A DNA stretch of 64,000 bases from an uncultured Prevotellaceae bacterium (lineage in GTDB: Bacteria; Bacteroidota; Bacteroidia; Bacteroidales; Bacteroidaceae). The stretch's first letter is position 1. Each line of letters opens with the position of its first letter. The DNA lies in NCBI GenBank assembly GCA_900316975.1, contig ONFA01000019.1, positions 1 to 64,000 on the forward strand, read 5' to 3'. The translations under genes were made by a program, and so were the position numbers. Below the pieces are notes generated by a model that was not told the DNA's origin, did not search any database, and worked only from the letters and a program-made list of their open reading frames with translations. Positions 8,298 to 17,012 of this stretch are shown here, piece after piece.

Positions 8298-10112
8298 TTA
8301 ATTATTATAAATACAAACATTCTGTAACACCTCGCCCATAAACGGAGCCATTTTTTCCAATGGTGCTGAAGACATCTTACCCGTTTTCTTGTCCATGAAA
8401 CTAGCACTCTTAGGGAAGAGAGTCTGCTCTGGGTGCATGTGAATCTCACAAATCATCGGGCCGTCACTTGCCAAAACTTTAGCAATGGTATCACACAAAG
8501 GTTGGCCATTTTCATTGCAACTTGTATATGGAATACCATAGGCTCCAGCTATCTTTTCCAAGTTTGGACAAATAACACCAGAAGTTGGATTACTACCAGT
8601 GAACTTGCCGCCAAAGAAAGCCTTCTGAGTGGTTTTAATCGCCAAATAACCTTCATTCTCCAATACGAAGATTTTAAGTGGCATCTTATAAGTAACCAAC
8701 GTCTGAAGTTCCTGAATGTTCATCTGAAGTGAACCATCTCCTGTTACAAGCACCGTCTTTCCTCTCTTGTTTGAGGTTACAGCACCTATTGCAGCAGGAA
8801 GGTCATAGCCCATGGCTGCACAGCCTTGATTGGCAAAGACACGAACACCTTTGTTTACCTGCATGGCTTGATAGGTGCAAGTATATGCTGTACCATTACC
8901 TGTCACGCAAACATCGCCGTCGTGCAATTGCTTGAACAATTCATCTGCAAACTTGTAGGAGTTTGTATATCCTTCCATATCCGGATTATCATCAAACAGA
9001 GTTGGTATCTTGGCTTCAATTTCCCTTCCCCACTTGCGCCAAGTTTCGAATGTTGGGAACCCCTTCTCTTTGTTCAACACCACCTGCATCTTATCAATAA
9101 ATTCGGAAAGATTCACATGTATAGGCATGTCAATGTTTAACGTCGGCTTCTGCATCTCCGCCAAGTCTATGTCCACCATCACCTTGTATGCCTTAGGTGC
9201 CAGCAAATCGTACGCATATGACACCTGACGGATGCTCAAGCGTGTACCCATTACTATCAATAAGTCTGAGTTCTGCACCATGATATTGCCGATGCGGTCT
9301 CCACAGATGCCGGGTTTTCCATAACAAAGCGGATGGTCATGCCAGATGATGTCTGAACCGCTGATAGCTGTCACCACAGGGATATTGAGTTTCTCCACCA
9401 ACTGGATGAATTCATTCTCGCGTTTGGCAAGACGAACACCATTGCCCACATAGATGACAGGGCTCTTGGCATTCTTTATTCTTTCTATCAACTGCTTAAT
9501 TTGTTCATCCACCAAGGTGTGCTTCACAGGGTCAATCATTTCTGTTGCAGCATCAAACTCCTTGAATTTCGTTTCATCAACCATAGCCCCTTGCACATCA
9601 AGGGGAATGTCCAACCACACAGGACCTGGACGGCCATCAAGGGCTATGGCTATCGCCTTGTCAAGTTCGTACTTGATGTCAAGAGGATTATAAATCGTCT
9701 TGGCATATTTTGTGATTGGTGTCACCATGGATACGATATCTGCTTCTTGATCTCCTAACTGACGGAGATTCAGATAATCATAGGTGTGTTTATACGTAGA
9801 AGTCTTGATCTGGCCTGAGATGTAAATTCCAGGGATGGAATCCAAATACTGACCCAAAACTCCTGTAATAGCATTGGTTCCACCAGGACCCGTAGTGACG
9901 TTCGTCACACACAGTTGTCCGCAGGTACGGTAATACCCTTCTGCTGCAATGGCTGATGCCTGCTCATGGTGATTGCAGATATAAGTCAATCCTTGGGTGT
10001 GACCCACTGAGTCATTCAGGTGCATGGCACCACCTCCTGTCACCAAGAAACAATGTCTGATTCCATGCATCTCAACGAGATGTTGGAAAATGAAATCACT
10101 TACCTTAATCAT
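8298..10112 (-). CDS. Thiamine diphosphate-dependent enzyme, acetolactate-synthase/YerE-like
   Basis: The 604-aa protein has the full three-domain layout of the acetohydroxyacid synthase family: a Pyr domain with the activating glutamate (HHEQASA, E50), a central domain, and a PP domain with the GDGS...N ThDP/Mg motif near 465-493. It is not with ilvC or ilvN but within a run of CDP-deoxysugar genes, 2 bp after an SDR reductase. In Yersinia pseudotuberculosis O:VI the related YerE adds a two-carbon unit from pyruvate to C4 of CDP-3,6-dideoxy-4-keto-glucose. The same reaction is the best inference here. An ordinary acetolactate synthase is less likely given the neighbours. Confidence 0.75.
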   Translation of the reverse strand: MIKVSDFIFQHLVEMHGIRHCFLVTGGGAMHLNDSVGHTQGLTYICNHHEQASAIAAEGYYRTCGQLCVTNVTTGPGGTNAITGVLGQYLDSIPGIYISGQIKTSTYKHTYDYLNLRQLGDQEADIVSMVTPITKYAKTIYNPLDIKYELDKAIAIALDGRPGPVWLDIPLDVQGAMVDETKFKEFDAATEMIDPVKHTLVDEQIKQLIERIKNAKSPVIYVGNGVRLAKRENEFIQLVEKLNIPVVTAISGSDIIWHDHPLCYGKPGICGDRIGNIMVQNSDLLIVMGTRLSIRQVSYAYDLLAPKAYKVMVDIDLAEMQKPTLNIDMPIHVNLSEFIDKMQVVLNKEKGFPTFETWRKWGREIEAKIPTLFDDNPDMEGYTNSYKFADELFKQLHDGDVCVTGNGTAYTCTYQAMQVNKGVRVFANQGCAAMGYDLPAAIGAVTSNKRGKTVLVTGDGSLQMNIQELQTLVTYKMPLKIFVLENEGYLAIKTTQKAFFGGKFTGSNPTSGVICPNLEKIAGAYGIPYTSCNENGQPLCDTIAKVLASDGPMICEIHMHPEQTLFPKSASFMDKKTGKMSSAPLEKMAPFMGEVLQNVCIYNN

Positions 10113-10114
10113 AT

Positions 10115-11032
10115 TTATTGTTGTTTATAATTTCGAATAATGTGATTAACAATATCCTTGAATACATATTGGGATATAAAACCAGTCGCTGCTTCAGTTT
10201 TTGACACATCCGGATCTAATGACACCACATTGGTTGGTGCTATCGCTCCAAAATTCAATTCACTCTTAGATTGGGCGAGACTGTACATCTCATCTACGAA
10301 AGCCTTCAGTATTCGGGTATCCTTTGAGGCTATGTTGAACACTTCTGCCTTATAGCCGGAGTTTCTGAGTGCATACTGGCAAAGCAAGTATATCTGCTTA
10401 ACGGCATCTTTTACATAGAGAAAATTCCAGTTCTGGGTACAAGGACTTAAATCTATCGGCTCGTTATTCACCATCTTTTTCAGACAACTCATCACAAGTG
10501 TCCAAGGATGGTCTTCCTCTCCAAATAGGCTGAATATTCTTAAATGTAAATATTTCAACCCAAGTGCATTAGCAATTTTAGAGCCTTGCTCTTTAACTGC
10601 CAACTTCGCTTTTCCATATTCAGAGAAGGGATGACATGATGTTTTTTCCGAAATCCTCTCCAATACAGTTCCGTATTCAGCTTGAGAACCTGCCTCAACG
10701 AAAAGCGCACAACCTGTACCAGCTGCGACTTTAATGGCTTCAAGAGAGTGAGCAATATTGTCCTGCTGGATGTCGGTAAGGTTGCGTCCACTATGCCCCG
10801 TTCCTTCCCAAGCAAGATTGATAAATACTTGTCCCTTCTCAATTTGGCCTGACAGATTTGCATACTCGGATAGTTCGGAATATACAATTCTCAGATTGGG
10901 ATGTTCCCCCAACTTGGAGATTCCTGCAGAATCCTTTCTACAGACAGCTATCACCTCGTCACCCATGGAAAGGGCGAAACGAGTCAGTTCGGCGCCAATA
11001 AAACTTGTTGCACCTGTTATTATGAATTTCAT
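10115..11032 (-). CDS. NAD-dependent epimerase/dehydratase-family reductase (candidate YerF-type)
   Basis: This is an extended SDR of 305 aa with the cofactor motif TGATSFIG at residues 6-13 and the catalytic Y-x3-K in SEYGKAKLAV. I start it at 11032 rather than the longer frame to 11065, because that ATG forms an ATGA overlap with the ddhB stop and places the Rossmann motif at the usual position. CDP-deoxysugar pathways end with such an enzyme: abequose or paratose synthase, or YerF, which reduces the C2 branch in yersiniose. Coupling to ddhB upstream and the ThDP enzyme 2 bp downstream supports a late step on the CDP sugar. Stereochemistry cannot be read from sequence. Confidence 0.72.
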   Translation of the reverse strand: MKFIITGATSFIGAELTRFALSMGDEVIAVCRKDSAGISKLGEHPNLRIVYSELSEYANLSGQIEKGQVFINLAWEGTGHSGRNLTDIQQDNIAHSLEAIKVAAGTGCALFVEAGSQAEYGTVLERISEKTSCHPFSEYGKAKLAVKEQGSKIANALGLKYLHLRIFSLFGEEDHPWTLVMSCLKKMVNNEPIDLSPCTQNWNFLYVKDAVKQIYLLCQYALRNSGYKAEVFNIASKDTRILKAFVDEMYSLAQSKSELNFGAIAPTNVVSLDPDVSKTEAATGFISQYVFKDIVNHIIRNYKQQ

Positions 11033-12108
11033 GACTTCACAAACTGTGCTATCTGTTCTACGCAAAGCTCATAGACTTCTTCCTGTTGATAACGCTTATA
11101 CCAATCTGCTACAAGAGCCACACATAGGTCTATGTTGGTACGTGGCTCCCAACCTAAATGGAACTTTGCTTTGGAGATATCCAACATCAGAAGATTTGCT
11201 TCATGCAAGGCATTGGGGTCTGACACATCCTTCAGCTCGCCTGTGCCATAGTTGTTGATGAGTTTGGTTGCCACATCCCATACTGGAGTGATGCTCTCCG
11301 TTCTCGGTCCAAAGTTCCAACCTTCACAATACTTGGTTGGCTCCTGCCACATCTTGGATGCCAACAACAGATAGCCACTTAGCGGTTCAAGGACATGCTG
11401 CCAAGGGCGGATGGCTTTAGGTGAACGGATTTCGATAGGCTTGCCTGCTTCCAAGGCTCTGATACAGTCAGGCACGATGCGGTCTTTTGCCCAGTCGCCA
11501 CCACCAACCACATTACCTGCCCTCACACTGGCAATGGCTACATGGTGCTTCGTTCCATAATCTTTGGGATTGAAGAAACTTCTTCGCCATGAATTGATGG
11601 CGATTTCTGCTGCACCTTTGGATGAACTGTAGGGGTCATAGCCTCCCATCGGTTCATTTTCTCGATAACCCCAGATCTGTTCCTTGTTCTCGTAGCACTT
11701 ATCTGTGGTGATCATGACTACGACCTTCACAGAGTCTGTCACCCGTGCTGCCTCCATGATGTTGATGCTACCCATCACATTAGTCTCGTAGGTTTCCACA
11801 GGTATCTCATAACTGAGACGCACCAAGGGTTGGGCTGCCAAGTGGAAGACAATCTCTGGTTGATATTCCTTGAAGATGTCTTTCATCTTCTGCCCGTCAC
11901 GGATGTCTGCACGAATGTCTGCCTTGATTTTGTTCCCTATACCAGAGAGGACAAAGTTGTCTTTCTCTGAATAGGGATCTAAACCAACACCTATGACCTC
12001 TGCTCCCATTTCAAGGAGCCAGATGGAGAGCCATGAGCCTTTGAAACCTGTATGACCTGTAACAAGGACTCGTTTGCCTTGATAGAATTTATTAAATATG
12101 TCAATCAT
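11029..12108 (-). CDS. ddhB: CDP-glucose 4,6-dehydratase
   Basis: The 359-aa protein begins MIDIFNKFYQGKRVLVTG with GHTGFKGSW (G-x2-G-x2-G). It has TTDKCYEN and the catalytic YSSSK in DPYSSSKGAAE, the signature of RfbG/DdhB. It converts CDP-glucose to CDP-4-keto-6-deoxyglucose using bound NAD. The start at 12108 lies 5 bp after the stop of the Nudix gene and has AAAGAAA just upstream; the longer frame to 12138 would only add residues overlapping that gene. With ddhA and ddhC it supplies the common intermediate for 3,6-dideoxyhexoses. Confidence 0.92.
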   Translation of the reverse strand: MIDIFNKFYQGKRVLVTGHTGFKGSWLSIWLLEMGAEVIGVGLDPYSEKDNFVLSGIGNKIKADIRADIRDGQKMKDIFKEYQPEIVFHLAAQPLVRLSYEIPVETYETNVMGSINIMEAARVTDSVKVVVMITTDKCYENKEQIWGYRENEPMGGYDPYSSSKGAAEIAINSWRRSFFNPKDYGTKHHVAIASVRAGNVVGGGDWAKDRIVPDCIRALEAGKPIEIRSPKAIRPWQHVLEPLSGYLLLASKMWQEPTKYCEGWNFGPRTESITPVWDVATKLINNYGTGELKDVSDPNALHEANLLMLDISKAKFHLGWEPRTNIDLCVALVADWYKRYQQEEVYELCVEQIAQFVKS

Positions 12109-12113
12109 TTTCT

Positions 12114-12635
12114 TTAGTTCATAATTTCGTGGTAACAAGACTGGATAGAGAGCAAATCGTCTGGCAGTGTGTCAAACCACTTAATGTACCCGGCATCCTC
12201 TTCGGTCAAATTGCCGTTATTTATTTGATAGGAATCATCTACAAGGCATTGATATACCAAAGTGATAAAATGAGCACGCTCATTCTGATTCTCTATCGGT
12301 CTTTGTCTCTTTTCAATGATTTCAAAAACCTTGACGGGATTCTTGTCGAAAGAGATCTTCTTGATACCAAGTTCTTTTAATGCAACCTTACGAATCCGGT
12401 CCTCACAGGTTTCCTTGAAACGGATACATCCACCTGGCACATGCCATCCTGTGCCACAATGAGAGTCATTGCGTCTGGTAAGCAGAAATTGACCATGTTT
12501 GTTATAAACAAGTAAATCCACATTGACAATGGGCACTAACGATGAGATGGTCAGAAATAGTCCCTGCCCCAATCCCTGCTCTGGGTCTATCCCCTCTTTC
12601 TTAATATAATCATTAATCGGATGACCCGTCCCCAT
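12114..12635 (-). CDS. Nudix hydrolase, GDP-mannose mannosyl hydrolase-like
   Basis: The 173-aa protein has a Nudix box starting GGCIRFKETCEDR and ending KELGI. It is one residue shorter than the canonical box and lacks the usual REUxEE glutamate pair. The same deviation marks GDP-mannose mannosyl hydrolase (Gmm/WcaH), which attacks the sugar carbon rather than the phosphate. The upstream segment VNVDLLVYN also fits that group. Here it sits between ddhA and ddhB, so it may clear a nucleotide sugar or balance GDP and CDP sugar pools. The real substrate is unknown. Confidence 0.75.
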   Translation of the reverse strand: MGTGHPINDYIKKEGIDPEQGLGQGLFLTISSLVPIVNVDLLVYNKHGQFLLTRRNDSHCGTGWHVPGGCIRFKETCEDRIRKVALKELGIKKISFDKNPVKVFEIIEKRQRPIENQNERAHFITLVYQCLVDDSYQINNGNLTEEDAGYIKWFDTLPDDLLSIQSCYHEIMN

Positions 12636-12655
12636 GACCTATTCACTACAGAATA

Positions 12656-13453
12656 TTAATGGTTATTAGGAACGATGCGCTCCCATTTCTTCCATGGAGC
12701 CTTGCCTGCCTGAAGCAGTTTTTCAAGCATGTCACGTTCACGAATATTGTCCATGCACTGCCAGAAGCCTTCATGGATGTATGACATCAACTGGCCTTCC
12801 TCCACCAAACTGTTAAGAGGCTCTTTCTCAAACACTGTCGAATCACCTTCAATATAGTTGAATATGGATGGTTCAAGAACCATGTATCCCGCATTGATGG
12901 GCGCACCATCAGAGATATTTTTCTCGCGGAAAGATTTCACGGCTCCGCCCTCAATATCAAGGACACCCTTTTCCTGTTTCATCTTGACAGCTGTAAGCGT
13001 TGCGTTCTTACCATGAGACTTATGGAAGGTTAAAAGTTTGTTGATGTCCACATCACATACACCATCTCCATAAGTCATAAAGAAAGGTTCATCACCTACA
13101 TACTCTTGCACTCGCTTGATACGTCCACCGGTCATCGTGTTATAGCCTGTATCTACAACGGTCACCTTCCAAGGCTCCAGTTTGCTGTGGTGCACCGTCA
13201 TTTCATTTTTCCCGTCACGGAAATCAAACGACACATCACTGTTATGCAGGAAATAGTTTGCGAACCACTCTTTTATATACTCCTGCTTGTACCCCGCACA
13301 GATGATGAACTCATTATGACCATAATAGGCATACTCCTTCATGATGTGCCAAAGTATCGGCATGCCACCAATCTCTATCATCGGCTTTGGTTTGTATATC
13401 GACTCCTCGCTGATACGGGATCCAAAGCCGCCTGCTAATAGAACGACCTTCAT
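12656..13453 (-). CDS. ddhA: Glucose-1-phosphate cytidylyltransferase
   Basis: The 265-aa protein starts MKVVLLAGGFGSRISEES and carries KPKPMIEIGG, the nucleotidyl-transfer signature and glucose-1-phosphate cytidylyltransferase (RfbF/DdhA) pattern, with FFMTYGDGVCDVD providing the metal-binding aspartates. Length matches the family (about 257 aa). It makes CDP-glucose from CTP and glucose-1-phosphate, the first committed step of CDP-deoxyhexose synthesis. It is followed by the Nudix gene after 20 bp and preceded by ddhC after 44 bp. Confidence 0.93.
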   Translation of the reverse strand: MKVVLLAGGFGSRISEESIYKPKPMIEIGGMPILWHIMKEYAYYGHNEFIICAGYKQEYIKEWFANYFLHNSDVSFDFRDGKNEMTVHHSKLEPWKVTVVDTGYNTMTGGRIKRVQEYVGDEPFFMTYGDGVCDVDINKLLTFHKSHGKNATLTAVKMKQEKGVLDIEGGAVKSFREKNISDGAPINAGYMVLEPSIFNYIEGDSTVFEKEPLNSLVEEGQLMSYIHEGFWQCMDNIRERDMLEKLLQAGKAPWKKWERIVPNNH

Positions 13454-13497
13454 AAGTTTTACTTTAATGTCACACGGATTTCACAGATAACACAGAT

Positions 13498-14841
13498 TTA
13501 TCCTTTCGTTGCAACGAAAGCCTTAATAGTATCTATCATGTACTGCAGTTTCTCTGGAGTCATACCAGGATAAACACCTAGCCAGAATGAATCACGCATG
13601 ATAGAATCCGTGACAGGCAGAGAAGCACCAACCACACGGTAGTCCTTACCTTCTTCGTATTGTTCAAAGGCAGGATGACGGAGCAGATTACCGGCAAAGA
13701 GATTGCGGGTCTGAATCTTATGGTCTTCCAAATACTTGGTCAGTTCATTACGGGTATAGCCTGCGTCTTCTTTGACTGTGATAAAGAAACCGAACCAACT
13801 TGGTTTACTGTTCTTCTGAGGTTCTGGAAGTAGAAGTCCTTTTACTCCTTTCAATCCATCATACATGATCTGATAGTTTTCCCTTCTGCGCTCCACGATG
13901 AAGTCAAGCTTTTCCAACTGAGCACAGCCGATAGCTGCCTGAAGGTCGGTTGCCTTGAGGTTGTAGCCGAGGCGGCTATACACATATTTATGATCATAAC
14001 CCTGAGGTAACTGACCAAACTGACCAGTGAAACGGCAACCACAAGTGTTATCAACACCACCCACACACCAGCAGTCACGTCCCCAGTCTCTATAGGAATT
14101 CACATACTTGTGGAGTTCAGGGTTGTTGGTATAGACGGCACCGCCTTCTCCCATGGTCATATGGTGAGGAGGATAGAAACTGCTTGTACCGATATCACCG
14201 ATGGTGCCAGTCTTTTTCCATTCGCCATCAATGAAGTACTCTGAGCCAAGGGCATCGCAGTTGTCTTCCACCAACCAAAGGCTATGCTTCTTGCAGAAGT
14301 CAACGACCACCTGCAGGTTGAAGGGATTTCCTAATGAATGGGCGATCATGACTGCCTTGGTCTTAGGAGACAATGCGGCTTCAAGTTGGGCTGTATCAAT
14401 GTTTCCCTCTTCCACGCTCATGTCAACAAAGACAGGGACTGCTGCATACTGAACGATACAAGCAACGGTGGTGGGGAATCCGGCAGCAACGGTGATGACT
14501 TCATCGCCCCTTTTTATCTGACGCTCACCCAATTCTGGAGCCGTTAGCGCGCTGAAGGCAAGGAGATTGGCTGATGAGCCTGAGTTGCAGAGGGAGCAGT
14601 ACTTGACACCAAGCCACTTGGCTAGGCGGGTCTCAAACTTGTGCGCCCAAGGACCTGCGGTAAGCCAGAAATCAAGGGAAGCATCCACAAGGTTAACCAT
14701 TTCCTCGTCATTGAAATAACGGCCACCATAATTCACACGGGTCTTGCCTGCCTCAAACGTGGGCTGGGGAGCATGAACTTCACGATAATACTCACGAGTA
14801 AGGTCGAGAATCTGCTTTTTTAATTCTTCTTTCTTTGACAT
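13498..14841 (-). CDS. ddhC: CDP-4-keto-6-deoxy-D-glucose 3-dehydratase (E1)
   Basis: The 447-aa protein is a fold-type I PMP enzyme in which the usual lysine is replaced by histidine, visible in SFYPPHHMTMGEGG. This is the hallmark of RfbH/DdhC. A cysteine-rich stretch (DCWC then CGC about ten residues later) matches the [2Fe-2S] ligand region. The start at 14841 (MSKKEELKK) is chosen because the longer frame to 14940 would run into the polymerase gene and has no family support. E1 normally needs the reductase DdhD (E3), and no such gene is present in this window. Confidence 0.92.
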   Translation of the reverse strand: MSKKEELKKQILDLTREYYREVHAPQPTFEAGKTRVNYGGRYFNDEEMVNLVDASLDFWLTAGPWAHKFETRLAKWLGVKYCSLCNSGSSANLLAFSALTAPELGERQIKRGDEVITVAAGFPTTVACIVQYAAVPVFVDMSVEEGNIDTAQLEAALSPKTKAVMIAHSLGNPFNLQVVVDFCKKHSLWLVEDNCDALGSEYFIDGEWKKTGTIGDIGTSSFYPPHHMTMGEGGAVYTNNPELHKYVNSYRDWGRDCWCVGGVDNTCGCRFTGQFGQLPQGYDHKYVYSRLGYNLKATDLQAAIGCAQLEKLDFIVERRRENYQIMYDGLKGVKGLLLPEPQKNSKPSWFGFFITVKEDAGYTRNELTKYLEDHKIQTRNLFAGNLLRHPAFEQYEEGKDYRVVGASLPVTDSIMRDSFWLGVYPGMTPEKLQYMIDTIKAFVATKG

Positions 14842-14872
14842 ATTATTATAATGCTTTGTAAATTCTATAATA

Positions 14873-16030
14873 TTATTCCCAAATAAAATTGTAAGGAAAC
14901 ATCTGGTTAAATACATAAAAACTCGAATTCTTATCACCAAAACCTTTCTCCCATGTATGTATTTGATGCAATGACAATATCACGACAAATGTAATAAATA
15001 AGAACTTATAAAGAGGAGCTCTATTTATTAGATTTTTTGACGGTGAACAAATAATGCCGACAAAGAGATATGGAAACAAAAAACGACCTGCATTCGGAAA
15101 TGAAACAAAAACGCTAAATAAAGAACACCCAAAAACTAAACAATTAACATAAAAATTATTGCATCTATCTTTATTAGAGAAGGACACTATTAAACAAACA
15201 ATTAGAGTTGTAAGAATTTGTTTTAATCCTATTACAGCCTCTTCCCTGAGACCATCATCCACACCTATTCCATCGAAATAATGATTTAACCTAAAAAGTA
15301 AATCAAAGGAAGCAAATAATGCGCCTGTCATTTCAAATAGAACAGGAGCAACTTTTGAAAAAACTATTCCAAATACAAGCGTTGATAATAATATAATTAG
15401 ATTTAACAAATTCCTGTTACCTTTTAAAATCATAAAAGCACAATAAAGCGGCACGCAGAAATAAGTTACGGTATGAAATGATAGAGAAAAGCCAATTAAA
15501 AAAAACAATATAAGATATTTAAAGCCTCTCATCCTAAAAGGAGTTGTCCAAACGATATAAGCCATTATACACATTGCCCCCCCTATTACTTGACGCAAAC
15601 CTGTATAACTAATATCAAGCAATCCCCACAAAACCATGTATAGAAGAACCGACAATACTTTACAAGACGAATCTCTCCAAATCAAATAGAAAAAAGGGAG
15701 TTGTATAACTAAAGTCGTAAAAAAAACAAAGAACCAAGCCTCTCCATTATTGAATAAATGAAGAAAATAACAAAACCAACTTAACCCTGGCTCAAATGTA
15801 AGTGCCTCGTTGGGGCTTTTCCATGTACCATACATATCATCTTTTCCTTGCCAGAAGTGAACATATTCAATCATGTCTCCCCCCACATTCTCACCTCGAA
15901 AAGCGCTAATAAAGAACACACAAAATGAGGCAACAAGAAATAGTTTCTTATCAACATTCTCTGACACTCCTCTTTGTTCTACAAGAAATAGAAGCAACAA
16001 GATAATAGTTATTACAGAATATATGGTCAT
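14873..16030 (-). CDS. wzy: EpsG/Wzy-like polysaccharide polymerase (multi-pass membrane protein)
   Basis: The 385-aa protein is strongly hydrophobic with roughly ten membrane segments, beginning with one at residues 3-16. A FISAFRGENVGGDMIEYVHF stretch follows the first loop, as in the EpsG family, where R..xxGxDxxxY is conserved. Such proteins polymerise lipid-linked repeat units at the periplasmic face of the inner membrane. It is the only polymerase candidate in the operon. The coding sequence is visibly AT-rich compared with ddhABC, as is usual for wzy genes. Family-level call only. Confidence 0.75.
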   Translation of the reverse strand: MTIYSVITIILLLLFLVEQRGVSENVDKKLFLVASFCVFFISAFRGENVGGDMIEYVHFWQGKDDMYGTWKSPNEALTFEPGLSWFCYFLHLFNNGEAWFFVFFTTLVIQLPFFYLIWRDSSCKVLSVLLYMVLWGLLDISYTGLRQVIGGAMCIMAYIVWTTPFRMRGFKYLILFFLIGFSLSFHTVTYFCVPLYCAFMILKGNRNLLNLIILLSTLVFGIVFSKVAPVLFEMTGALFASFDLLFRLNHYFDGIGVDDGLREEAVIGLKQILTTLIVCLIVSFSNKDRCNNFYVNCLVFGCSLFSVFVSFPNAGRFLFPYLFVGIICSPSKNLINRAPLYKFLFITFVVILSLHQIHTWEKGFGDKNSSFYVFNQMFPYNFIWE

Positions 16031-16048
16031 AATGGTAAAAACCTATAA

Positions 16049-17008
16049 CTATACTATATGAAGTGTCTCAATTGAGGCATAATCCCAAAAATCTTTTCTT
16101 GGTTTTACAAGTTTGAAAATAATTAAAAGATCTTTGATGATAGAACGAATGCTTACTTTATGTCTAAACAACGGAGTTCCCTTCCAAAGTGTTTCGGATT
16201 TGTACTGAAGAAATATATCCTTATAAGGATTCTGGCAATTCTTATTCCAAGGCTTAGATGCAACATAGTGAATAATTGCAGGATCATTTTTTACAGCATC
16301 TATTTCGTCCTTATATTTCCAATAATCAAATAGAGCAGTATCACTTTTATACAAAAAATTTTCCAGAAAATTGTAAGTAATTCCAACAGGAGCTTTCTCA
16401 TCCTGAAGTACATAATTTAAAACGTCTTGGTCATGAGAAACTATCCTAGTGAAATGATGCTCTATATAGTCAAGACACCGCCCCAACACATTGTTTTCAC
16501 GCCAATAACGCAGATTAATCAATAGCATTCCTGCATTAAAATAGCCTTTGTGATAGGGATACTGAAGCCTATTATATATCTGTATTTTCGATTCCCAACC
16601 ATCAGCAGAAACACCAACGGCTACATCTGAAACATCAATATTCCATAGAGGACCAATGTCTTTACGAACTATCATATCACAATCTAAATATAAAATTTTA
16701 TCTATAGACTGAGGTAAAATCTCGGTAAGATAAAGTCTGTAATAAGTAGCTTTAGAAACATATACACCAGTCCCTAAGTTGGGGAAAGAGTCGAACAAAT
16801 GACCATCAACTAAATGATATTCGACTTTCATATTAAACTGATTAACTGTCAAATTCAAAAACTCTTTGTCAGTTTTAGTTACACTATCATCTATAACAGC
16901 ATGAAAAACAATATTATGCATCAGATTATTCTTACAGATTGAATAGAACAAAATACCACACGGCATAATATAGTTTGTGTCAGTACAAATAACTATATCT
17001 ATTTTCAT
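16049..17008 (-). CDS. Glycosyltransferase family 8 (LgtC-like)
   Basis: The 319-aa protein opens MKIDIVICTDTNYIMPCG and has the GT8 metal-binding D-x-D in ILYLDCDMIV (D109 and D111), followed by FNAGMLLINL, a GT8 hallmark. HYVASKPWNK in the C-terminal part supplies the donor-binding H..G/S..KPW pattern. GT8 enzymes are retaining transferases, typically adding alpha-galactose or alpha-glucose. It lies between the pyruvyl transferase (4 bp away) and the polymerase and so acts on the same repeat unit. Confidence 0.87.
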   Translation of the reverse strand: MKIDIVICTDTNYIMPCGILFYSICKNNLMHNIVFHAVIDDSVTKTDKEFLNLTVNQFNMKVEYHLVDGHLFDSFPNLGTGVYVSKATYYRLYLTEILPQSIDKILYLDCDMIVRKDIGPLWNIDVSDVAVGVSADGWESKIQIYNRLQYPYHKGYFNAGMLLINLRYWRENNVLGRCLDYIEHHFTRIVSHDQDVLNYVLQDEKAPVGITYNFLENFLYKSDTALFDYWKYKDEIDAVKNDPAIIHYVASKPWNKNCQNPYKDIFLQYKSETLWKGTPLFRHKVSIRSIIKDLLIIFKLVKPRKDFWDYASIETLHIV

Positions 17009-17012
17009 ATCA

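Noticed and set aside
8298..10112. Calling the ThDP enzyme a biosynthetic acetolactate synthase (ilvB).
   Set aside because: No ilvN, ilvC or other branched-chain amino acid genes are nearby; it is embedded in a CDP-sugar gene run.
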